A DNA stretch of 64,000 bases from assembly GCF_030326305.1 (NCBI RefSeq), contig NZ_JACAKB010000001.1, positions 92,927 through 156,926 on the forward strand, read 5' to 3'. This document shows positions 55,965 through 63,454 of this stretch, one piece after another. Within the stretch, counting starts at the first letter, position 1; each line of letters starts with the position of its first letter. Made by a program: the position numbers and the translations under genes. The stretch is from Myroides odoratimimus (GTDB lineage Bacteria > Bacteroidota > Bacteroidia > Flavobacteriales > Flavobacteriaceae). The notes beneath the pieces were generated by a model that saw only the letters and a program-made list of their open reading frames with translations, was not told where the DNA came from and did not search any database.

Positions 55965-56074
55965 AATTAAAAGATTGTTGTAATAGAGAATTGCTAAAAA
56001 GTATTTAATGCGTTAGGAATGACGATAAGTCTTTCTGTAGATAATAGTAATTAAATAGGTAGAGAATATTGTTT
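55965..56074 (+). pseudogene. Scar: cassette flanks joined, with the last 18 codons of an HTH gene
   Basis: 55965-55995 is identical over 31 bases to 58374-58404, upstream of the three-gene cassette. 55998-56074 matches 59630-59706 at 74 of 77 positions: the last 18 codons and stop of the HTH gene plus 20 bases. The two pieces are separated by two bases here but by 1225 bp at the intact locus. This is the remnant of a second cassette copy that lost its middle. Just downstream, TTTATCAGTA and TACTGATAAA (56074-56083/56099-56108) form a 10-bp inverted repeat. Confidence 0.85.
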
Positions 56075-56136
56075 TTATCAGTAGGAAAATAGATATTATA
56101 CTGATAAAGAAATGCGTTCTTTAAGTTGTGAAATAG

Positions 56137-56188
56137 GATGTATCTGAAAGAACCTAGAGAGAGGTATTAATAAATATTCAGATACATC
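56137..56188. promoter_or_regulatory. 12-bp perfect inverted repeat in the leader of the 95-aa gene
   Basis: GATGTATCTGAA (56137-56148) and TTCAGATACATC (56177-56188) are exact complements around a 28-base loop, ending 10 bases before the ATG at 56199. In RNA the stem would lie beside the ribosome binding region; as DNA it could be an operator. No T-run follows. Confidence 0.6.
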
Positions 56189-56198
56189 AGTAGATGAA

Positions 56199-56486
56199 AT
56201 GATAAATATCTGTGTTCAAGATTATATGACTAAGGATAAAATTGAAATAGACCCTTTTATTCAATTGTTAAGAGAAAATAGTAAGCTTAGTGATGAAGAT
56301 GAGGCTAAGTTTGCGGAAGTTGAGAGAATATACCAAGAGATAGGTTTAGCAAAGAATCAGCGTATGTGTCCTAAGTGTGAAGAAGTAATGACTTCTACAC
56401 ATAAATATGACTTTGTTCAGTGTAAATGCGATTATCTTGGAATAGATGAAGTATTAGACTATACTGAGGTACAAGTTTTTTGGTAA
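56199..56486 (+). CDS. Hypothetical protein with CxxC...CxC motif, 95 aa
   Basis: Small acidic protein. Residues 66-83 hold CPKCEE and CKCDY, a possible half zinc ribbon. A second ATG at 56226 would give an 86-aa form starting MTKDKIEIDPF. No family recognised. Located in the accessory stretch just after the cassette scar. Confidence 0.65.
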   Translation: MINICVQDYMTKDKIEIDPFIQLLRENSKLSDEDEAKFAEVERIYQEIGLAKNQRMCPKCEEVMTSTHKYDFVQCKCDYLGIDEVLDYTEVQVFW

Positions 56487-56569
56487 AATAAATTTTAAGG
56501 TTTTGACTTTTAATTTATTAAAAGTATTCAAGACAGAAATTAGTTTGGAATGATATAGAAAAGTGTTGT

Positions 56570-56663
56570 ATAAAAAACAAAAACCTCGGAGCAAGTCCGA
56601 GGTTGTGATTTCTTTTTTTTAAGTGCAGCGTTAAAGCGTATTTCAGAATAACGGGACACCTTA
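56570..56663 (-). ncRNA. Candidate small RNA, about 94 nt
   Basis: On the minus strand a consensus -7 element TATCTTTG (56676-56669) is followed after about 90 bases by a strong terminator: AACCTCGGA/TCCGAGGTT with a 5-base loop (56582-56604), then a T-rich run. The interval has no ORF over 20 codons. The hairpin also has a T8 run on the plus side and could end the 95-aa gene's transcript, which is the simpler alternative. It resembles no RNA family I know. Confidence 0.45.
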
Positions 56664-56748
56664 GACCGCAAAGATACAAAAAACACGGCATGGTTTGGAA
56701 TTATTGGTTCTGTTTTTTGATATGATAGATTGTATATATTCTTTATTT

Positions 56749-57303
56749 TTAATATAAGAAGAAAACTAAGTCTTTGTTTTGTTTTTTTGCCAACTCAAAG
56801 GCGTATAGGAAGTCTTCTTGTTCAAGAGTGTATGTCTCTTCATCAATCTCTTTTTTTCTTCTGTAATTTTCGATGAATGGAGTAACTTCTTTATCTAAAT
56901 CTTCTATAGCGATACTGTATATTGAAGGGAAGTCCTCTGAGAAGGGAATCGGAATAAATGCTTTGCTTGTTAGTTCAGTTTCCACAGTTTCATAGTAAGG
57001 TGTGGAATATTCATCAGAGGTAGGATAAAACACTTCTCCATAATGCTCACACAACAGCTCGTATACATAACCATACGCAAACGTTAATTCATTGTATTGA
57101 ATCTCTCCATTGATGATGTCGAGTAGTATGTCTACGAAGGTGATACTATGCGGTTCTAGTTCATTATCGAAGTAGTCAGAGTGCTCGTCTAGTTGATCTT
57201 GGAACGCCTCACATAACTCGTTATATAAAGTCAAATCCTTGCAACCATAGACTTGTTGTATTTTTGTTTTGTCTGTTAGATAGCTTTGTACAGAATAACT
57301 CAT
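56749..57303 (-). CDS. Hypothetical acidic protein, 184 aa
   Basis: Soluble, strongly acidic, beginning MSYSVQSYLTDKTKIQQVYG. This N-terminal pattern recalls small uncharacterised proteins of the DUF7691 kind; the match is tentative. Its start overlaps the stop of the upstream exported protein gene by four bases, so they are translationally coupled. Confidence 0.72.
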   Translation of the reverse strand: MSYSVQSYLTDKTKIQQVYGCKDLTLYNELCEAFQDQLDEHSDYFDNELEPHSITFVDILLDIINGEIQYNELTFAYGYVYELLCEHYGEVFYPTSDEYSTPYYETVETELTSKAFIPIPFSEDFPSIYSIAIEDLDKEVTPFIENYRRKKEIDEETYTLEQEDFLYAFELAKKQNKDLVFFLY

Positions 57304-58337
57304 TGTATGTTAGTTTTATAATTTAAAGTTAGTTCTTTCTCATTCATTAGTTGAGTTGCCTCATCTATTTGGTATAGATAGAATTTTTCTACTTTGTTTG
57401 TTAGACGATACATATATACTTTGTTTTCATCTACTTCTTTATCTTCTAGATCGTTGTAGTATTCTGTAGCTTTTTTTTCAAAATCAGGGTATGGTAGTCC
57501 TGTATTCAGACGATAAAAATCATATAGTTGTTTATCTATTACAGTATTACTTGACCCTCCACCATAGTCATTGTTATAAGTGATATCTAGATTCAACTCT
57601 TTATTGTCTAATACTTCGAAGTGTATAATATTATCTTCAAACGCAAGAAGCTTTATTCTTAGGTCTTTATTGACTTGTATTTCTTTAGCTATTTGATCTT
57701 TTGTTATTTCGGTTATCTCATAATTAGTAGGCATTATTAATTGTACTTTGACGTTGCCTTTAATGTCTTTGATATTGTTTAGATAATTAAAATAAAGATA
57801 CTTTTGATGGGTAGGATTTGTTTGAGGAAACCAATTTCCTGTAGATCGAATTAAATGATCATCTAATACAATGGTCTGTTTAGTGGTTGTATTTGTTAGA
57901 TTACTAGATAATATTTTGATATACAGTAAATCTGCTAAAGTGGTCTTAGTTTTAATTCCACCTGTCCTTCTTTGTTCCTCTTTTTCAGATTGAGTTAAAG
58001 GAACAGTGATGTTAAACGTGTATTTATCATTTTCTAATGAAGTAAGAGATATTGTCTTTACTGCAGTTTCAAAAAAGATTTGAGGATTAAAGTTTTTTAT
58101 AAGATTCCAAGGTAAATCAACTTCATTCGGAGCACCTATATCCGCTTTACTGTTTTTGGAAATAGTATGTTTATAAATGTATATGTACTCTCTGTAGTAT
58201 TCTTTTTTTGAATATTTTTTATAATCATCAATAGACATTTCTATGTCATCTCTTTCTAATAGATCCGGATATTTATCTTGAGATATTGCTGTATGAGAGC
58301 TGAGTGTTATTAGAAGAATGAATAAGTACTGTTTCAC
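57300..58337 (-). CDS. Exported hypothetical protein, 345 aa
   Basis: A signal peptide ends near residue 19 (AISQ). The mature protein is rich in Asn, Thr, Lys and beta-strand patterns, without a recognised domain. It is followed with a four-base overlap by the acidic 184-aa gene. An exported protein coupled to a small acidic cytosolic protein is reminiscent of effector/immunity pairs, but no toxin motif is visible. Confidence 0.72.
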   Translation of the reverse strand: MKQYLFILLITLSSHTAISQDKYPDLLERDDIEMSIDDYKKYSKKEYYREYIYIYKHTISKNSKADIGAPNEVDLPWNLIKNFNPQIFFETAVKTISLTSLENDKYTFNITVPLTQSEKEEQRRTGGIKTKTTLADLLYIKILSSNLTNTTTKQTIVLDDHLIRSTGNWFPQTNPTHQKYLYFNYLNNIKDIKGNVKVQLIMPTNYEITEITKDQIAKEIQVNKDLRIKLLAFEDNIIHFEVLDNKELNLDITYNNDYGGGSSNTVIDKQLYDFYRLNTGLPYPDFEKKATEYYNDLEDKEVDENKVYMYRLTNKVEKFYLYQIDEATQLMNEKELTLNYKTNIQ

Positions 58338-58429
58338 TGTTTTAATTTTTTAGTAAGTAATAAAGGTAGTGATAATTAAAAGATTGTTGTAATAGAGAAT
58401 TGCTTAAATTGCTTACTAATTAATATAGT

Positions 58430-58508
58430 ATGAGAAGATTTATATTTTTTTTGATATTCATTCTTTCTATAGGAAGTGTGCAAGCGAAGTCTATTATAAA
58501 AAAAACCG
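58430..58508 (+). other. Signal-peptide segment, out of frame with the next ORF
   Basis: The ATG at 58430 opens a clean signal peptide of about 19 residues ending in SVQA, then stops after 32 codons. The run of eight A at 58498-58505 is where the frame is lost: with seven A the frame would read straight into the 58509 ORF and give a 146-aa exported protein. Confidence 0.7.
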
Positions 58509-58871
58509 ATGGTGATAGATGTCAATGAAAAAGGGCTTGGAGAGTTTAAAGCGATGGATTCTGGTGAGGTATGGAGCTTTAAACTTCAGCAAGGAGATAA
58601 GATATATGTTTATGAATTTACGATAGTGAAAGAGGTGCTTATATCACCTGCTATACAAAGCATACAACCACTTACTGTTAAAGAGTTTGATGAGTTTATA
58701 CTCAAGGATTATAATGATAACTTCAGAGATCCCAAGTTCTTAAATATAGGTAGGATGCATGCTGAAAATATGGTATTTAATAAGCTATATCTGAAGGTAG
58801 TATCTAGTGGTGTAGTTAAGTATTATGAGGCGACTTTCAGTCATTCGACTGCGGTGGTGTGTTATGGGTAG
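58509..58871 (+). CDS. Mature part of a frameshifted exported protein
   Basis: 120 codons from an ATG at 58509. No domain recognised; beta-rich, with FKLQQGDKIYVYEF and SFSHST-like C-terminal sequence (TFSHSTAVVCYG). It lacks a signal peptide of its own, but one lies immediately upstream in another frame, separated by an A8 run (see 58430-58508). The likely original product is an exported protein of about 146 aa. The shift may be a true mutation, reversible slippage, or a sequencing error. First gene of a three-gene cassette with the HAD and HTH genes. Confidence 0.65.
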   Translation: MVIDVNEKGLGEFKAMDSGEVWSFKLQQGDKIYVYEFTIVKEVLISPAIQSIQPLTVKEFDEFILKDYNDNFRDPKFLNIGRMHAENMVFNKLYLKVVSSGVVKYYEATFSHSTAVVCYG

Positions 58872-58897
58872 AATGTTAATATGTAGAAAGAAAACCA

Positions 58898-59356
58898 ATG
58901 ATAATATCATTTGATCTAGACGATACTATAATATCGAATGTGAGGTTCCCCTTAGAAGTAGAACCTATATGGGCAAAGATACTCGGTGTGGAAAGGGTAA
59001 GATTAGGTACTATAGCGTTGTTTAAAGAGCTGAGAAATAACGGACATAAGATTTATGTCTATACTACATCTTATAGGAGTGCCTTTAAAATAAGATTGAT
59101 GTTTTGGAGCTATGGAATATCTATAGACTGTATCATTAATCAACAGCTACATGAAAAAAGATTAGGAAGTAAGAGCAAAAGTGTGTCTAAACTACCTTCT
59201 GAGTTTGGGATAGATATTCATGTAGATGATTCTCTAGGTGTACATAGAGAAGGAGATAAGTATGGATTTAATACCATAATAGTGGATACAGATGATGTGG
59301 AATGGGGTAAAACTGTCCTGGCTAAAGTGGCAGTATTAGCTGAGCTTAAGAGATAG
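58898..59356 (+). CDS. HAD-superfamily hydrolase-like protein, 152 aa
   Basis: Motif I SFDLDDTII (4-12) holds the nucleophile Asp pair, motif II is VYTTSY, a Lys-rich stretch (GSKSKSVSKLP) fits motif III and VDDSLG is motif IV. It is short for a phosphatase and lacks an obvious cap domain, as in polynucleotide kinase-phosphatase-like or 5'-nucleotidase-like HADs. Substrate unknown. Middle gene of the cassette flanked by the repeat arms. Confidence 0.82.
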   Translation: MIISFDLDDTIISNVRFPLEVEPIWAKILGVERVRLGTIALFKELRNNGHKIYVYTTSYRSAFKIRLMFWSYGISIDCIINQQLHEKRLGSKSKSVSKLPSEFGIDIHVDDSLGVHREGDKYGFNTIIVDTDDVEWGKTVLAKVAVLAELKR

Positions 59357-59392
59357 AGTAGTAAAAGTATAAAAGTTTAATTTCTGAATCAG

Positions 59393-59686
59393 ATGAAAAC
59401 ATTTCCATTAGATCAAATCATAGATGAGCATATAGGTAAAAAGGGTACAAAAGAGCGCGATCTTTTTGAGGCACGAGTAGAAATAGGGAGGCTTGGAGTG
59501 AGGGTATATGAGTTGCGCAAAGCAAAAGGCTTGACCAAGAAAGAACTTGCCCATCTAGCAGGAGTGTCTAAAGCACAAGTTAAGAGAATAGAAAGTGATT
59601 TTGTTGATGTGAAGATAAGTGTTTTGTTGAAAGTATTTAATGCGTTAGGAATGACGATAAGTCTTTTTGTAGATAATAGTAATTAA
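59393..59686 (+). CDS. XRE-family HTH protein (HigA-like, orphan)
   Basis: 97 aa. The HTH is LRKAKGLTKKELAHLAGVSKAQVKRIE (split: LTKKELAHLAGVSKAQVKRI, about 47-66), followed by VDVKISVLLKVFNALGM, the layout of HigA-type antitoxins and small repressors. No RelE/HigB-like toxin gene is next to it. A 17-bp palindrome lies 47 bases after the stop. Its final 18 codons are duplicated in the scar at 55998-56054. Confidence 0.85.
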   Translation: MKTFPLDQIIDEHIGKKGTKERDLFEARVEIGRLGVRVYELRKAKGLTKKELAHLAGVSKAQVKRIESDFVDVKISVLLKVFNALGMTISLFVDNSN

Positions 59687-59732
59687 ATCGGTAGAGAGTA
59701 TTGTTTAGGGATAGGGTAGAAACATAATGTTT

Positions 59733-59749
59733 TATACCTAGTAGGTATA
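59733..59749. promoter_or_regulatory. 17-bp perfect palindrome
   Basis: TATACCTA-G-TAGGTATA, between the HTH gene and the TonB-domain gene, about 110 bases upstream of the latter's start. Its symmetry suits a dimeric repressor such as the adjacent HTH protein; that link is inferred. Confidence 0.5.
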
Positions 59750-59860
59750 TAATTGTAGAGGAGTAAAATGTTAATGTCAATGTGGTATTTTAGAAGTATT
59801 TAAGTAAATTAGTGAAGAGTTTTATGCTATTTGTAATTCTCTGTATAAAAAATATTGCTT

Positions 59861-60673
59861 ATGAGGAATATAATATGGATAATAAGTGTTTTATGTCTTA
59901 GTTGTATGGGGTATGCTCAAGAGAATACAACAACAGAGGTCATAATCCCGGAAGTATCTAAGTCTAATACTGTGCCTAATAATCCGCAACAGGATCCGAA
60001 CTATGTTTATGTAGCTGTACAAGTGAGAGCTTCACCTGTAAGGGGTATGGGCAGTTTTGAATATGAGTTTACAAATCGTTTTATGATATCACAGGAGGCG
60101 ATAGAAGGTCTAGATAGGCAGAGGGCATTTCAGTGTATTCTTCAGTTTGTGGTAGAGGCAGATGGGAGTTTCTCTGATATTATGGTTGTACGTGATCCTG
60201 GCTATGGCTTAGGGGTAGAGGCTGCGCGCACGATGAGTACTGTGAATAGGTGGAAGCCTGCTATACAGAATAATAATAAAGTACGCAGTCGATTCACTTT
60301 ACCGATTATAATGCGCAAGACAGAGGTGCCTATGAGATGGCGTGAATTAGCGGATGAGAGTGGGTATGGATATATAAGCTATACAATGGCAGAGTGTGGT
60401 ACGGATAGTTTTAAGGAGCTCTTTAGAGAAGCGTTTATGAAGACTAAGTATTATGTAGCAGGAAGAGAGTATGCATTAAGACTAGATATATCTATAGATG
60501 AGTCAGGGGAGTTGAGCAATATTATACTTACTAATTTAGTGGAAGAGATAGAGCTCAGTACTAAGGAATTGACCATGATGGTACAGTCTCTAGCTAAATG
60601 GCTTCCGACTAGGGTGAATGGTATACCTGTGAAAGATGATATCTATATGTTGATAGGAATGGAAAGGAATTAA
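59861..60673 (+). CDS. Exported protein with two TonB C-terminal-like domains
   Basis: 270 aa from the ATG at 59861; a TTG two codons upstream is in frame. The signal peptide ends near residue 20 (GYAQ). Two TonB_C-like modules follow: FVVEADGSFSDIMVVRDPG ... RWKPAIQNN (about 95-150) and ISIDESGELSNIILT ... WLPTRVNG (about 205-260). Unlike a true TonB it has no N-terminal anchor with Pro-rich spacer, so it is probably a periplasmic relative rather than an energy transducer. It is the last chromosomal gene before the integrative element. Confidence 0.8.
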   Translation: MRNIIWIISVLCLSCMGYAQENTTTEVIIPEVSKSNTVPNNPQQDPNYVYVAVQVRASPVRGMGSFEYEFTNRFMISQEAIEGLDRQRAFQCILQFVVEADGSFSDIMVVRDPGYGLGVEAARTMSTVNRWKPAIQNNNKVRSRFTLPIIMRKTEVPMRWRELADESGYGYISYTMAECGTDSFKELFREAFMKTKYYVAGREYALRLDISIDESGELSNIILTNLVEEIELSTKELTMMVQSLAKWLPTRVNGIPVKDDIYMLIGMERN

Positions 60674-60687
60674 CCCCTAAAAAAACA

Positions 60688-60717
60688 AACCCCTCACTAC
60701 CAAGGTAATGAGGGGTT
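60688..60717. terminator. Bidirectional terminator beside the tRNA fragment
   Basis: AACCCCTCA (60688-60696) pairs with TGAGGGGTT (60709-60717). It would terminate the TonB-domain gene and, on the minus strand, the original tRNA gene. Confidence 0.85.
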
Positions 60718-60723
60718 ATTTTG

Positions 60724-60765
60724 TGGTCCCACCTGGGCTCGAACCAGGGACTTACTGATTATGAG
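60724..60765 (-). other. 3' half of a CAU-anticodon tRNA: attachment site of an integrative element
   Basis: Read on the minus strand: anticodon loop CTCATAA, 3' stem TCAGT, variable AAGTC, a perfect T-arm CCTGG-TTCGAGC-CCAGG, 3' acceptor strand TGGGACC and discriminator A. The 5' half is absent: the sequence before the loop (TCCGG) cannot pair with TCAGT, and no D-arm follows. A tyrosine recombinase gene starts 150 bases away. This is the classic trace of integration at the anticodon loop. Confidence 0.85.
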
Positions 60766-60805
60766 CCGGAGAAATGAATGTTGTATTTAATTGCATTTTG
60801 TTTCA

Positions 60806-60851
60806 AACTAACTGATTTTTAGTTAGTTGTAAAATTTTTAAAATATTTTTG
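60806..60851 (+). promoter_or_regulatory. Inverted repeat and -7 element upstream of the integrase
   Basis: AACTAACT (60806-60813) and AGTTAGTT (60821-60828) are exact complements around seven bases. TATTTTTG at 60844-60851 is a -7 match, 62 bases before the ATG at 60914. The repeat may be a regulator or recombinase arm site. Confidence 0.5.
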
Positions 60852-60913
60852 TTTCATCTATTTGCACGATAAGTACCGATTTGTTGTACGTATGTTGTAC
60901 TTTAAAATTATTT

Positions 60914-62143
60914 ATGATGAAAACGAGTTTAAAAATTGTATTAAAAAAGACAAAATTAAGTGATGGAACTTACCCAATTAATCTTAGAGTTACTATTAAT
61001 AGGAGGTCTAAATTCTATAAAACACCTTACAGTACTGCACCTAAATTTTGGAATGCAAAAGTGGGGGAGTTTACCTCTAAGTTCCCGAATTTTTTACAAG
61101 CCAATAGAATATTAAGTACGCTCAAACAAGATGCGTCAAAAGTATTGGATTTGATGATTGAACAAGAAAAAGAATTTACACTTGAAGTATTTGATTCTCT
61201 ACTTCGACCAGAGAAGGTTGAGATTGTAAAATTTGTTGCTTTTTTTCAAAATAGGATTGAGCAATTCAAAGAAGCAGGTCAAGTTAGTTCAGCAAGTTCA
61301 TATAATGATTCATTAAAGGCTTTAAAACGTTTTAAGCCTGGGGTGATCAAATATGAGTTTTCACAAATTGATTATTCTTTTTTAGTAGCCTTTGAAGCAG
61401 ACTTAAGATCAAGAGGCTGTACAAATGGAGGAATAGGTATATATATGCGTAATATACGTGCTATTTATAATTCTGCTATTAAATCAAAAATAGCATCTTT
61501 GGAGAATTATCCATTTAGAGACTATGTGATTTCTAAGTTGAAATCTACCAAGATAAAAAAAGCGCTTACAAAAGAAGAGTTACAGCTGCTACTTGATTAT
61601 GACTTTTCAGAAAATACTGAAGGAGCTAAGGTGTTGTATACTTATTTATTTAGTTTCTTTTGTCGAGGAATGAACTTTACTGATATCGCTGAATTAAAAT
61701 GGGATGATATAAATTCTAATCGTTTTAGTTATATCCGAAATAAAACAGGCGTGGCTATTAATGTAAAGATACCAGAGAATAAAGACTTGGATACTATCTT
61801 AAACTATTTCAGAATCTATAGGCCATTTGATACAGATTACATCTTTTCAATCCTGGATAAAGATCTAAGCCTATATACTAAAGAAGAACTAAGAGCACGA
61901 AAAAGTAGTGTTAGGGATTATTATAATAAGCAGTTAAATATCATTGCAAAGGAATGTGGGATTAAAACAAAGATTACCTTTTATACAGCTCGTCATACTT
62001 TCGCTACTCTATCATTAAAAAAAGGGGTGAACTTATATATGCTTAAACAGGCCTTTGGGCACCAATCTATTAAAACTACTGAAGCTTATGTAGAGGATTT
62101 TAATAGAGAAGAGCTTGATCAGGCATTTGAGAATTTGTTTTAA
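60914..62143 (+). CDS. Tyrosine recombinase (integrase) of a Bacteroidetes integrative element
   Basis: 409 aa from the ATG at 60914; a longer ORF from 60881 adds 11 residues that do not look native. An arm-binding-like N-terminus (DGTYPINLRVTINRRSKFY), a SAM-like core-binding domain (about 105-205) and the catalytic domain follow. Catalytic residues: Arg251 (FCRGMNF), Arg360 in YTARHTFAT (the first His of HxxR is Tyr, common in this phylum), His383 (FGHQS) and nucleophile Tyr392 (TEAYV). It faces away from the attachment site into the element. Confidence 0.92.
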   Translation: MMKTSLKIVLKKTKLSDGTYPINLRVTINRRSKFYKTPYSTAPKFWNAKVGEFTSKFPNFLQANRILSTLKQDASKVLDLMIEQEKEFTLEVFDSLLRPEKVEIVKFVAFFQNRIEQFKEAGQVSSASSYNDSLKALKRFKPGVIKYEFSQIDYSFLVAFEADLRSRGCTNGGIGIYMRNIRAIYNSAIKSKIASLENYPFRDYVISKLKSTKIKKALTKEELQLLLDYDFSENTEGAKVLYTYLFSFFCRGMNFTDIAELKWDDINSNRFSYIRNKTGVAINVKIPENKDLDTILNYFRIYRPFDTDYIFSILDKDLSLYTKEELRARKSSVRDYYNKQLNIIAKECGIKTKITFYTARHTFATLSLKKGVNLYMLKQAFGHQSIKTTEAYVEDFNREELDQAFENLF

Positions 62144-62253
62144 CTATGTTTGTGGGGACTGATAAAGCGTGTTTTGTAAAGAGGGAAGCTTATTTGATTT
62201 TTAATAGAGATTTATCTGTTTCTGTTTTACATTATAATTTAATAAAAAATATT

Positions 62254-62327
62254 TTGATTACAATAATATCTATATTTATGTAATCAAACATCTTTGTTTT
62301 TGTTTTTATTTTTATTTTTGTAATCAA
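62254..62327 (+). promoter_or_regulatory. fic promoter with three TTGTAATCAA-type sites
   Basis: Sites: TTGATTACAA (62254-62263, the exact reverse complement), ATGTAATCAA (62278-62287) and TTGTAATCAA (62318-62327). A -7 match TATTTTTG at 62313-62320 overlaps the third site, the usual place for a repressor operator. The same 10-base word recurs in the array downstream of fic. Binding of any protein is inferred. Confidence 0.65.
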
Positions 62328-62338
62328 AATAAAAATGT

Positions 62339-63454
62339 ATGGATTATAATTTAGAGAAAGCGGTAGATTATCATTATGGTGTTTTTCCTCCAAAGAGTAT
62401 TGATTATGCTCTTTTTATTCAAGAATTAGTGAGGGCTACTGATGCATTGGCACGTTTTGATCAAATGTTAAAAAACCTACATAACACTGAAATTTTATTA
62501 GCTCCTTTAAGAAATCAGGAGGCGGTAATATCTTCTAGAATTGAAGGTACAATTAGCACAATGGATGAGATACTTCAATATGAGGCTGATCATGAAGGTG
62601 AGGATATCACTACTGCTAAAACCGATGTAATAGAAACTATCTTATACCAACGTGCTTTGAAAAATGCTCAAAGTGCACTTGAAAGTGGCTATGATTTTTC
62701 ATTAAGCTTTCTTAAGCAAATGCATCAACAGTTGTTATATTTAGGTAGAGGAGCAAATAAATCTCCTGGTGAATTTAAGAAAGAACAAAATTATTTGGCA
62801 GATAGGTTAAAAAGAGAAATTCAGTTTATTCCTATTAGGCCTGAAAATCTAGTTGATGGATTAGAGCAGCTTTTTAAGTTTCTAGAAAATAGTGATTTTC
62901 CTCCGTTAATTAAAACTGCTATTATGCATTTGGAGTTTGAAGCATTGCATCCTTTTAAAGATGGAAATGGAAGAATTGGAAGAATGTTAATTACGCTGAA
63001 CTTATGGAGAGAAAAAATTCTTTCAGAACCTCATTTTTATATTAGTGGATATTTTGAAGAAAATAAAGATGAATATATAGAACAAATGCGTAATGTTTCC
63101 AAAACAAAGGATTGGAATGAATGGATTCTTTTTTTCTTAAAAGCAGTAGAAAATCAAGCGATTAAAAATTTAGAAATAGCTGAGAGTATAAAGAGTTTGT
63201 ACGAAACTACAAAAACTGAATTCTCTGAGTTACTATCTTCAAAATGGAATATAGAGATACTTGATTTTATATTTACTTATCCAGTATTTAGAAATAATAA
63301 ATTTGTTAGTACAACAAAGATCCCGAATGCAACAGCAGTACTAATGATTAAAAAATTAGTTGATAATGGCTATTTAGTTTTAAGAGAAGAATCATCAGGG
63401 CGTAGAGCTGCGATGTATTCTTTTGAACCTTTAATGAAATTAGTTAGAGTATAA
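62339..63454 (+). CDS. Fic-family AMPylase-like protein with N-terminal inhibitory motif and C-terminal winged helix
   Basis: 371 aa. The catalytic motif HPFKDGNGRIGR is complete (204-215, His204). An inhibitory helix of the (S/T)xxxE(G/N) type is present upstream, SSRIEG (65-70), marking a self-inhibited (class II) Fic protein. The C-terminal ~85 residues (FRNNKFVSTTKIPNATAVL, VDNGYLVLREESSGRR) look like a winged-helix DNA-binding domain. Fic enzymes usually transfer AMP to Ser, Thr or Tyr of target proteins; the target is unknown. The downstream repeat array starts on its last two stop-codon bases. Confidence 0.92.
   Translation: MDYNLEKAVDYHYGVFPPKSIDYALFIQELVRATDALARFDQMLKNLHNTEILLAPLRNQEAVISSRIEGTISTMDEILQYEADHEGEDITTAKTDVIETILYQRALKNAQSALESGYDFSLSFLKQMHQQLLYLGRGANKSPGEFKKEQNYLADRLKREIQFIPIRPENLVDGLEQLFKFLENSDFPPLIKTAIMHLEFEALHPFKDGNGRIGRMLITLNLWREKILSEPHFYISGYFEENKDEYIEQMRNVSKTKDWNEWILFFLKAVENQAIKNLEIAESIKSLYETTKTEFSELLSSKWNIEILDFIFTYPVFRNNKFVSTTKIPNATAVLMIKKLVDNGYLVLREESSGRRAAMYSFEPLMKLVRV

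Noticed and set aside
60724-60765. Functional tRNA gene
   Set aside because: The 5' half is missing: no D-arm, and the sequence before the anticodon loop cannot pair with the 3' stem. Treated as an attachment-site remnant.
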